Assembly: GCA_030680355.1 (NCBI GenBank)
Contig: JAUXVF010000022.1
Coordinates: forward strand, 124,001 to 188,000
Reading direction: 5' to 3'
Origin: Caulobacter sp.
Lineage (GTDB): Bacteria > Pseudomonadota > Alphaproteobacteria > Caulobacterales > Caulobacteraceae
Length of the DNA: 64,000 bases
Both the position numbers and the translations under genes were made by a program. Positions 57,779 through 64,000 of this stretch are shown piece by piece. The notes below the pieces were generated by a model. It saw only the letters and a program-made list of their open reading frames with translations. It ran no database searches and was not told the origin of the DNA. The first letter of the stretch is position 1. Each line of letters begins with the position of its first letter.

Positions 57779-60625
57779 TTAGTGCGCCTCGTCCCAGTTG
57801 GCCGCGGCCCTGGCGTCGACGACCAGCGGCACGCTGATCTCAACGGCCGGCAGGGCGGCGGTCTCCATCACGACCTTTGCCACCCGCATGGTCTCGTCGG
57901 CCTCTTCGGTCCTGGCCTCGAAGATCAGTTCGTCATGCACCTGCAGCAGCATCCGGGCCGACAGGCCGGCGTCCTTGAGCGCCGCCGGCATGCGGGCCAT
58001 GGCGCGGCGGATGATGTCGGCGGCGGCGCCCTGCAGCGGGGCGTTGATGGCGGCGCGTTCGGCGAACTGTTTCATGCCCGCCGCCTTGCCCCGGATGTCG
58101 GGGATGTTGATCTTTCGCCCGAAGATGGTGCTGACATAGGCGTTCTCGCGCACCTCGGCCCGCATGCGGTCCATATAGTCGCGGATGCCCGGGAAGCGTT
58201 CGAAATAGGTCTTGATGTAGGCGCCGGCCTGGCCCTGGTCGATGCCCAGCTGGTTGGCCAGGCCGAAGGCGCTGATGCCGTAGATGATGCCGAAATTGAT
58301 CGCCTTGGCCCGGCGGCGGACCTCGGCCGGCATGTCTTCGATCGGGGTGTCGAACATCTCCGAGGCGGTCATGGCATGGATGTCGAGCCCGTCGCGGAAG
58401 GCGCGCTTGAGCTGGGCGATGTCGCCGACATGGGCCAGCAGCCGCAGCTCGATCTGGCTGTAGTCGGCGCTGATCAGCACATGGCCCGGCTCGGCGATGA
58501 AGGCCTTGCGGATTTTGCGGCCTTCCTCGGTGCGGACGGGGATGTTCTGCAGGTTGGGGTCGGTCGAGGACAGCCGGCCGGTGGTGGTCGAGGCCATGGC
58601 GTAGCTGGTGTGAACCCGGCCGGTCTTCTCGTTGATCGCGGCGACCAGGTTGTCGGTATAGGTGCCCTTGAGCTTGGACAGCTGGCGCCAGTCGAGCAGG
58701 GTGCGCGGCAGGGCGGCGCCCTTGGCGGCCAGGCCCTCGAGCACGTCGACGTCGGTGGCCCACTGGCCGGTGGCGGTCTTCTTGCCGCCCTCCAGGGCCA
58801 TCTCGCCAAACAGGATGTCGCCGATCTGGCGGGGGCTGCCCAGATTGAAGGGCCGGCCGGCCAGGGTATGGGCCGTGGCCTCCAGATCGGCCATCCGCAT
58901 CGAGAACTCATGCGACAGCCGGCGCAGGAAGTCGGGATCGACCTTGATCCCGGCGTTCTCCATCGCCGCCAGCACCGGCGGCAGCGGCCGCTCGGTGGTC
59001 TCATAGACGGTCAGCAGCCCCTCGCGGGCCAGCCGCGGGCGCAGGGTTTGCCACAGACGCAGGGTGACGTCGGCGTCCTCGGCGGCGTAGGGGGTGGCCT
59101 GGTCCAGCGCCACATGGCGGAAGCTGATCTGGCTCTTGCCGCTGCCGGCCACCTGTTTGAACGGGATCGGCTTGTGGCCCAGCCACAGCTCCGACAGTTC
59201 GTCCATGCCATGGCCGTGCAGCCCGGCCTCGAGGACATAGCTGATCAGCATGGTGTCATCGATGGGGGCGACGTCGACGCCGTACCGCGACAGGACGGCG
59301 ATGTCGTATTTGGCGTTCTGGGCCACCTTGAGCACGGCGGGGTCTTCAAGCAGCGGCTTGAGCCTGGCCATAACCAGCTCCAGCGGAAGCTGGCGCAGGT
59401 CGGCCGGGGCGTCGAGCAGCAGGCCGTCCTTCTCGGTATGGCCGACCGGGATGTAGCAGGCCTCGCCCGGGGCCACGGCCAGGGAGACGCCGCAGAGACC
59501 GGCGCTGGCCGAGCCGAGCGCGTCGGTCTCGGTGTCGAAGGCGATGACCCCGGCGGCGAAACCGCGCGCGATCCAGTCGTCGAGGACATCCTCGTCGCGG
59601 ACGCAGACATAGCCGTTCACATCGATGGGGGCGGCCTGGGCGGCGGCCTCGGCGGCGGAGGCCGAGCGCACCGGGTCGGCGGCGGCAGCCCCGCCCGAAC
59701 CGGCGTCGCCGACCCGCCGGGCCAGGCCGCGGAACTCCATCAGCTCGAGGAAGGCGGCCAGGGTTTCCTTGTCCGGCTCGCGGACCACCAGGTCCTCGAT
59801 CGGTTCGGGCAGGGGCGTGTCGCGGTCGAGCTGGACCAGCTGGCGCGACAGGCGGATCTGGTCGGCGAACTCGATCAGGGTCTCGCGGCGCTTGGGCTGT
59901 TTGATCTCGCCGGCCCGGGCGAGCAGCGATTCGAGGTCGCCGAACTCGTTGATCAGCAGGGCGGCGGTCTTGATGCCGATGCCGGGGGCGCCGGGCACGT
60001 TGTCGACGCTGTCGCCGCACAGGGCCTGGACCTCGACCACCTTGTCGGGGCCGACGCCGAACTTCTCGAACACCTGATCGGGACCGATCAGCAGGTTCTT
60101 CATGGTGTCGAGCATCTGCACCCGGTCGCCGACCAGCTGCATCAGGTCCTTGTCCGACGAGATGATGACCACCTCGCCGCCGGCGGCGCTGATCTTGTCG
60201 GCATAGGCGGCGATGATGTCGTCGGCCTCGTAGCCGGGCAGCTGGATCGAGGGCACGCCGAAGGCCCGCGTCGCCTCGCGGACCAGCGGGAACTGCGGAA
60301 TCAGGTCCTCGGGGGCCGGCGGGCGGTGGGCCTTGTAGAGCGGGTAGAGATCATTGCGGAAGGTCTTCTCCGAATGGTCGAAGACCACCGCCAGGTGGGT
60401 CGGGGCGTCCTCCTTCATGTCCCGCAACAGCTTGAACAGCATGTTGCAGAAGCCCTGCACGGCCCCGACCGGCAGGCCGTCCGACTTGCGGGTCAGCGGC
60501 GGCAGGGCGTGATAGGCGCGGAAGATGTAGCCCGAGCCGTCGACCAGATAGAGCCGCACGGGCGGCCCGTCCTGCGTCAGGGGGCGGTCGGCGGCGGGCA
60601 GGGCGGGGGCGTCGGCGTCGGTCAT
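57779..60625 (-). CDS. polA: DNA polymerase I
   Basis: 948 residues in three domains: 5'-3' exonuclease (LYLVDGSGYIFRAYHALPPLT, GYEADDIIAAYADK, CGDSVDNVPGAPGIGIKTA), 3'-5' proofreading exonuclease (IAFDTETDALG, AQNAKYDIAVLSRYG) and polymerase (DYSQIELRLLAHVG, RRRAKAINFGIIYGISAFGLA, LLQVHDELIFEA). All catalytic carboxylates appear to be present. It fills gaps in repair and removes RNA primers. Start at ATG 60625. Confidence 0.97.
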   Translation of the reverse strand: MTDADAPALPAADRPLTQDGPPVRLYLVDGSGYIFRAYHALPPLTRKSDGLPVGAVQGFCNMLFKLLRDMKEDAPTHLAVVFDHSEKTFRNDLYPLYKAHRPPAPEDLIPQFPLVREATRAFGVPSIQLPGYEADDIIAAYADKISAAGGEVVIISSDKDLMQLVGDRVQMLDTMKNLLIGPDQVFEKFGVGPDKVVEVQALCGDSVDNVPGAPGIGIKTAALLINEFGDLESLLARAGEIKQPKRRETLIEFADQIRLSRQLVQLDRDTPLPEPIEDLVVREPDKETLAAFLELMEFRGLARRVGDAGSGGAAAADPVRSASAAEAAAQAAPIDVNGYVCVRDEDVLDDWIARGFAAGVIAFDTETDALGSASAGLCGVSLAVAPGEACYIPVGHTEKDGLLLDAPADLRQLPLELVMARLKPLLEDPAVLKVAQNAKYDIAVLSRYGVDVAPIDDTMLISYVLEAGLHGHGMDELSELWLGHKPIPFKQVAGSGKSQISFRHVALDQATPYAAEDADVTLRLWQTLRPRLAREGLLTVYETTERPLPPVLAAMENAGIKVDPDFLRRLSHEFSMRMADLEATAHTLAGRPFNLGSPRQIGDILFGEMALEGGKKTATGQWATDVDVLEGLAAKGAALPRTLLDWRQLSKLKGTYTDNLVAAINEKTGRVHTSYAMASTTTGRLSSTDPNLQNIPVRTEEGRKIRKAFIAEPGHVLISADYSQIELRLLAHVGDIAQLKRAFRDGLDIHAMTASEMFDTPIEDMPAEVRRRAKAINFGIIYGISAFGLANQLGIDQGQAGAYIKTYFERFPGIRDYMDRMRAEVRENAYVSTIFGRKINIPDIRGKAAGMKQFAERAAINAPLQGAAADIIRRAMARMPAALKDAGLSARMLLQVHDELIFEARTEEADETMRVAKVVMETAALPAVEISVPLVVDARAAANWDEAH

Positions 60626-60678
60626 GGCGGGAAGATAGTGGTGTCAGGGCCGGCGGTCATCCGGGGATTGGCGCGCGG

Positions 60679-62079
60679 CTACGTCGCCAGCCGCGCCAGC
60701 ACCTCGGCGGCGAAGGTCGACAGGGTGTCGTCGCGGGCGCCCATGATCACGATCCGGTCGCCGGGCCGGGCCAGCTCGACCAGCCGGTCGCCGCAGGCGG
60801 GACGGTCGCCCAGGGCCTGGGCCGCGCGGCCGCCGGCGCGGACGTCGGCGGCGATGTCATCGCTGGTCACCTCGCGCACCGTGGTGCCGCCGAAATAGAC
60901 CGGCTCGGGCATCAGCAGGATGTCGTCGGCGGCCAGACCCTCGACAAAGCCGCGCACGAACTCGGCGCGCATCAACCGCAGGGGCCCAAAGCCGTGCGGC
61001 TGGAACATGATCAGCAGCCGGCCGGGGAAGGCGTGCAGGGTCTCCAGGGTGGCGGCGATCTTGTCGGGGTTGTGGGCGAAGTCGTCGATGACGGTGATCC
61101 CGCCGCGGCTGCCCACCACCTCGAACCGCCGCTTGACCCCGCTGAAGGTCTCCAGCGTCGCGGCGGCGTCAGCGACATCCAGACCAAGAGCCCTGGCCGC
61201 GCCGAGGGCCGCCAGGGCGTTGGCGACATTGTGCCGGCCGGGCACGCCCAACTGGACGGGGATGTCGAGGCCGTCGGGACCGGTCAGGCGGAAGGCCACG
61301 GCCGTCGGCTGTGGCGCGATCTCGCTGGCCTGCAGGTCAGCCCCCACGTCGTCCAGGCTCCAGCTGACCAGTCGGTCGGGTCGAACCCCGGCGGCCAGCA
61401 GGGCGGTCTCCTCGTTGTCGAGGTTGAGCACCACCTTGCCGGCCCGGGCCACGAAGCCGGCGAACAGGGTGCGCAGCTCGTCCATGGTCTTGTGGTCTTC
61501 GGAGATGTTGTTCACCACCGCCACGGCGGCGTCGTAGCGGGCGATCGAGCCGTCGCTCTCGTCGACCTCGCTGACGAACAGATTGCTCTTGCCGACCAGG
61601 GCGCTGGCGAAGGGGGCGTCATCCGTGACGAAGTTCTTCATCACCGCGCCGTTCATCACGGTCGGATCGAGGCCGGCCTGGTCGAGGATCCAGGCGATCA
61701 TCGCCGTGGTCGTCGACTTGCCGCTGGTGCCGGCCACCCCGACCGAGCGCGGCGCGGCGTTGAACAGCTGGGACAGCAGCTCGGCGCGGCCGAGTCGCTT
61801 GGCGCCGACCTGTTTGGCCGCGACCACGTCGGGCACCGTATCCTCGACCGCGGCGGTGGCGACGACAATCTGTTCGGCCCGGGTGACGCCGCTTCCGTCC
61901 TGCGGCCACAGGGCGATCCCGCGGTCGCGCAGGAATTCGAACTTGGGCGCGGTGCGGCCCTGGTCGAGGGCGCGATCGGAGCCTTCCACCGTCGCCCCGG
62001 TCGCCTGGACGATCAGGGCCAGGGGCAGCATGCCGCTGCCGCCGATACCGCAGAAGAAATAGGGTCTGTCCTGATTCAT
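60679..62079 (-). CDS. MurC/Mpl-like Mur ligase
   Basis: 466 residues in three Mur-ligase domains: [21 protein letters not shown] (UDP-binding), the ATP loop [58 protein letters not shown], and the C-terminal [19 protein letters not shown] and [14 protein letters not shown]. It adds L-Ala (MurC) or the tripeptide (Mpl) to UDP-MurNAc. The ATP loop is GTSGKST instead of the GTHGKTT usual in both. It is outside a division-cell wall cluster and divergent from an LD-carboxypeptidase gene, whose tripeptide product is the Mpl substrate; I favour Mpl on that context, at moderate certainty. Confidence 0.75.
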   Translation of the reverse strand: MNQDRPYFFCGIGGSGMLPLALIVQATGATVEGSDRALDQGRTAPKFEFLRDRGIALWPQDGSGVTRAEQIVVATAAVEDTVPDVVAAKQVGAKRLGRAELLSQLFNAAPRSVGVAGTSGKSTTTAMIAWILDQAGLDPTVMNGAVMKNFVTDDAPFASALVGKSNLFVSEVDESDGSIARYDAAVAVVNNISEDHKTMDELRTLFAGFVARAGKVVLNLDNEETALLAAGVRPDRLVSWSLDDVGADLQASEIAPQPTAVAFRLTGPDGLDIPVQLGVPGRHNVANALAALGAARALGLDVADAAATLETFSGVKRRFEVVGSRGGITVIDDFAHNPDKIAATLETLHAFPGRLLIMFQPHGFGPLRLMRAEFVRGFVEGLAADDILLMPEPVYFGGTTVREVTSDDIAADVRAGGRAAQALGDRPACGDRLVELARPGDRIVIMGARDDTLSTFAAEVLARLAT

Positions 62080-62138
62080 CCCCGGGAAATATACGGTTGG
62101 GGTCAGGGTGACAAACCGCCCGGCGGGTCGGAGCGAAG

Positions 62139-62975
62139 ATGGGCAGGCAGGTCAGGATCGGGGTCGTGGCGCCGTCCGGCCGCGTGGACCCCGCCGTGCC
62201 GGCCGAGGTCCAGGCCCTGGCCGCCCGACTCTATCCGGCCGGCGAGGTCGAGATCGTCTTCGATCCCCAGTGTTTCCTGTCCCATGGCCATTTCGCCGGC
62301 GATGACGCCGCCCGGGTCGAGGGTTTCCTGCGCATCGCCAATGACCCCGGCTATGACGCCGTCTGGTTCGGCCGCGGCGGCTACGGCGCCTGCCGCCCGG
62401 CCGAGGCCATTCTGGCCGGCCTGACCGACGCGGCCCGGAGCAAGACCTATCTCGGCTACAGCGACGCCGGTTTCCTGCTGGCCGGTCTCTACGCCCGCGG
62501 TATCGGCCGCGCCGTCCACGGTCCCGTGCCGCATGAGATCCGCCGGGCCGGCGGCGCGGCGGCCGTGACCCGGGCCCTGGCCTTCCTGGTCGACAGCGAC
62601 CCCGCCACGCTGGAACCGGCCTGCAAGCCGGGTGTGAAGACGGCGGCCTTCAACATCACCGTGCTCAGCCAGCTCCTCGGCACGGCTCTGGAGCCGGACC
62701 TGACCGATCACGTCCTGATGCTCGAGGAGGTCGCCGAGTACATGTACCGGATCGACCGGTCGCTGTTTCACATCACCAGCAACCCGGGCGTTCGGCGAAT
62801 CGCCGGCCTGCGGCTGGGCCGGTGCAGCGACATCCCGCCCAACGATCCCGACTTCGGCCTGGGCGAGGAAGAGGTCGCTCGCCACTGGTGCGGGCGGGCC
62901 GGTATCCCGTATCTGGGCCGGGCCGACATCGGCCACGACGCCGACAACAAGGTCGTGCCCTTCGGCCCTATGTGA
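62139..62975 (+). CDS. ldcA: LD-carboxypeptidase (S66 family)
   Basis: 278 residues. [15 protein letters not shown] at the start, [18 protein letters not shown], the nucleophile region [13 protein letters not shown] (Ser), [17 protein letters not shown] (Glu) and the C-terminal GRADIGHD (His) make the S66 Ser-Glu-His triad. LdcA removes the terminal D-Ala from recycled tetrapeptides in the cytoplasm. It is divergent from the Mur ligase gene, with 59 bases between the start codons, and overlaps the convergent PEP mutase-family gene by eight bases. Confidence 0.92.
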   Translation: MGRQVRIGVVAPSGRVDPAVPAEVQALAARLYPAGEVEIVFDPQCFLSHGHFAGDDAARVEGFLRIANDPGYDAVWFGRGGYGACRPAEAILAGLTDAARSKTYLGYSDAGFLLAGLYARGIGRAVHGPVPHEIRRAGGAAAVTRALAFLVDSDPATLEPACKPGVKTAAFNITVLSQLLGTALEPDLTDHVLMLEEVAEYMYRIDRSLFHITSNPGVRRIAGLRLGRCSDIPPNDPDFGLGEEEVARHWCGRAGIPYLGRADIGHDADNKVVPFGPM

Positions 62976-63768
62976 ACAGCGTGTTGTAGTCGAAGGCGTC
63001 TCCGCCGGCGGCGTAGAGGGCGTCGGACTCTCCGGTCGCCAGATAGTGGCTGACCGTCTCCTTCAGCGCCGCGAGGGCCGCCCGCGCCGGTCCGGTCGCC
63101 GAGGAGAGGCGACGCGCGCCGAGGGCCTGCAGCGCGGAGGCGTCAGGCAGGCCCGGCTTTGCCATCACATTCAGGGGCAGGCCGGCCTCGTCGGCCAGGG
63201 CGCGGATATCGCCGTCGGCTGCGACGCCGGGCGCGAACAGGCCGTCGGCGCCGGCGTCGCGGTAGAGGGCCGCGCGGCGCAGGGCCTCGGCCAGGGCCGC
63301 CTCGTCCGCGACCAGTTTTTTCAGCCAGACGTCGGTGCGGGCGTTGATGAACAGGGCCACCCCGGCCCGGTCGGCGGCCTTGCGCCCGGCTTCGATCTTG
63401 CGGGCCAGCCGCTCGGGCGGGTCGCGGTTGTCCTCGATATTGATGCCCACCGCCCCGGCGTCGATGATCCGGGTGATGGTCTCGCCGACCGCGGCGGGGT
63501 CGTCGGCGTAGCCGCCCTCGCAGTCGCAGGACAGCGGGATGGACACCGCCCGGGCGATGTCGCGCACCGTGGCGACCAGCAGCTCGACCGGCAGGTGATG
63601 ACCGTCGGCATAGCCGTGGCTCCAGCAGACCGCGGCGCTGGACGTGGCCACGGCCTTCGCCCCCAGGGTCTCAATGACGCGGCAACTGCCGGCGTCCCAG
63701 CCGTTGGCCAGGATCAGAAGCTCTGGGCCTGCATGCAGGCGGCGGAAGGCTGTCGCGTGATCGGTCAT
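62968..63768 (-). CDS. isocitrate lyase/PEP mutase-family protein
   Basis: 266 residues of a TIM barrel: LILANGWDAGSCRVIETLGAKAVATSSAAVCWSHGYADG, IPLSCDCEGGYADDPAAVGETITRIIDAGAVGINIEDNRD, and FINARTDVWL. The metal ligands DCE/GGY and the ED pair of the PEP mutase superfamily are present; the KKCGH lyase motif of isocitrate lyase is missing. Substrate unknown; members include oxaloacetate decarboxylases, 2,3-dimethylmalate lyases and phosphonopyruvate hydrolases. Confidence 0.88.
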   Translation of the reverse strand: MTDHATAFRRLHAGPELLILANGWDAGSCRVIETLGAKAVATSSAAVCWSHGYADGHHLPVELLVATVRDIARAVSIPLSCDCEGGYADDPAAVGETITRIIDAGAVGINIEDNRDPPERLARKIEAGRKAADRAGVALFINARTDVWLKKLVADEAALAEALRRAALYRDAGADGLFAPGVAADGDIRALADEAGLPLNVMAKPGLPDASALQALGARRLSSATGPARAALAALKETVSHYLATGESDALYAAGGDAFDYNTLFT

Positions 63769-63828
63769 GCCGGGAATCTAGCCGGAGACCGGCGTTCCGT
63801 CAGCCCCGCGGGCGGCGGAATCGGGACA

Positions 63829-64000
63829 TCAATGGCCGGCGGAGCCTTCATAGACGCCCGGCGCCAGGCGCTCGTCCTCGTCGCCAACGGCGGTGGCGGC
63901 GACAAAGCGGCGGTCGCAGTAGGGGCAGTCGACCCAGCCGGCGCCGCCCATCTCCAGCCAGACGCGCGGATGGCCAAGCGCGCCGCCCTCGCCTTCGCAG
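63829..64000 (-). CDS. CHCC-type zinc-finger protein, 5' part beyond the window
   Basis: The minus-strand frame from the window edge to TGA 63831-63829 reads [29 protein letters not shown] and ends VYEGSAGH. The Cys...His...CPYC pattern (C, H, C, C) is the zf-CHCC domain related to mitochondrial complex I subunit NDUFS6. Alphaproteobacteria carry a homologue associated with NADH dehydrogenase assembly. The start codon is outside the window or within its first bases; only about 56 residues are visible. Confidence 0.8.
   Translation of the reverse strand, partial: CEGEGGALGHPRVWLEMGGAGWVDCPYCDRRFVAATAVGDEDERLAPGVYEGSAGH

Noticed and set aside
57707-60898. 1063-residue open frame on the plus strand over polA
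   Set aside because: Shadow of polA by codon bias; composition is low-complexity (AVDDAEI, GGGQG type) and no family is recognisable.

Overview
The window reads as a chromosomal segment of a high-GC alphaproteobacterium of the family Caulobacteraceae (Caulobacter, Phenylobacterium or Brevundimonas type). The main reasons are a complete PhyR/NepR/EcfG general stress response locus with a PhyK-type kinase, the cell-cycle phosphotransferase ChpT next to it, a large TonB-dependent receptor, and a cbb3 oxidase cluster under FNR/FixK-type boxes. I place it from gene content and remembered synteny, not from a database search.

Left part (1-16 kb). After a truncated M1 aminopeptidase and a family III CoA-transferase comes a dense general stress island (about 2.4-11 kb). 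Eight copies of the EcfG/SigT promoter GGAAC-N16/17-CGTT, four on the + strand before protein genes, one before nepR-ecfG and three... in total five on + and three on -, stand in front of a DUF883-like/membrane protein/superoxide dismutase operon, a DUF1328 protein, a lipid kinase-phosphoesterase operon, a glycine-zipper lipoprotein, a structured small RNA candidate (gsrN-like), phyR, nepR-ecfG-phyK and an entericidin-like lipoprotein. PhyK phosphorylates PhyR, PhyR~P removes NepR from EcfG, and EcfG then transcribes the island and its own regulators. A P450, a PaiB-like protein, cheR-cheY and chpT, DUF3553 and cysQ follow.

Middle part (16-38 kb). A repeat-rich gap holds a large palindrome and a GIY-YIG nuclease pseudogene enclosed by 29-bp inverted repeats. 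Then come dapB, a malic enzyme with a phosphotransacetylase domain, an Hsp70-family protein, DUF1993, a TonB-dependent receptor with an AraC-type regulator, acs with an aminotransferase and an HTH protein, a creatininase-family protein, Rieske/YCII/gpsA/tsaD, and divergently hemC-hemD-mitofilin-like-hemY, ending at tRNA-Thr.

Right part (38-64 kb). A low-oxygen respiration region contains two Crp/FNR regulators (one with a cysteine cluster typical of an Fe-S oxygen sensor), a 41-residue membrane protein and a diiron protein between them, ccoNOQP-ccoGHIS and hemN. Three FNR/FixK-type boxes (TTGAT-N4-ATCAA and close variants) lie upstream of the small protein, between ccoN and the FNR operon, and at the ccoS/hemN junction. 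Together these build, metallate and supply haem for a high-affinity cbb3 oxidase. Beyond it are a hemolysin III-like protein, a soluble HWE-type kinase, an NhaD-like antiporter, DUF167 and YggT proteins, tRNA-Ala, NhaA, polA, a MurC/Mpl-like ligase divergent from an LD-carboxypeptidase (probable muropeptide recycling), a PEP mutase-family protein and a truncated zinc-finger protein.

Most of the window is ordinary tightly packed chromosome. The points most worth a second look are the stress-promoter island, the small RNA candidate, the repeat-flanked GIY-YIG pseudogene and the unknown genes tied to the oxygen regulators.
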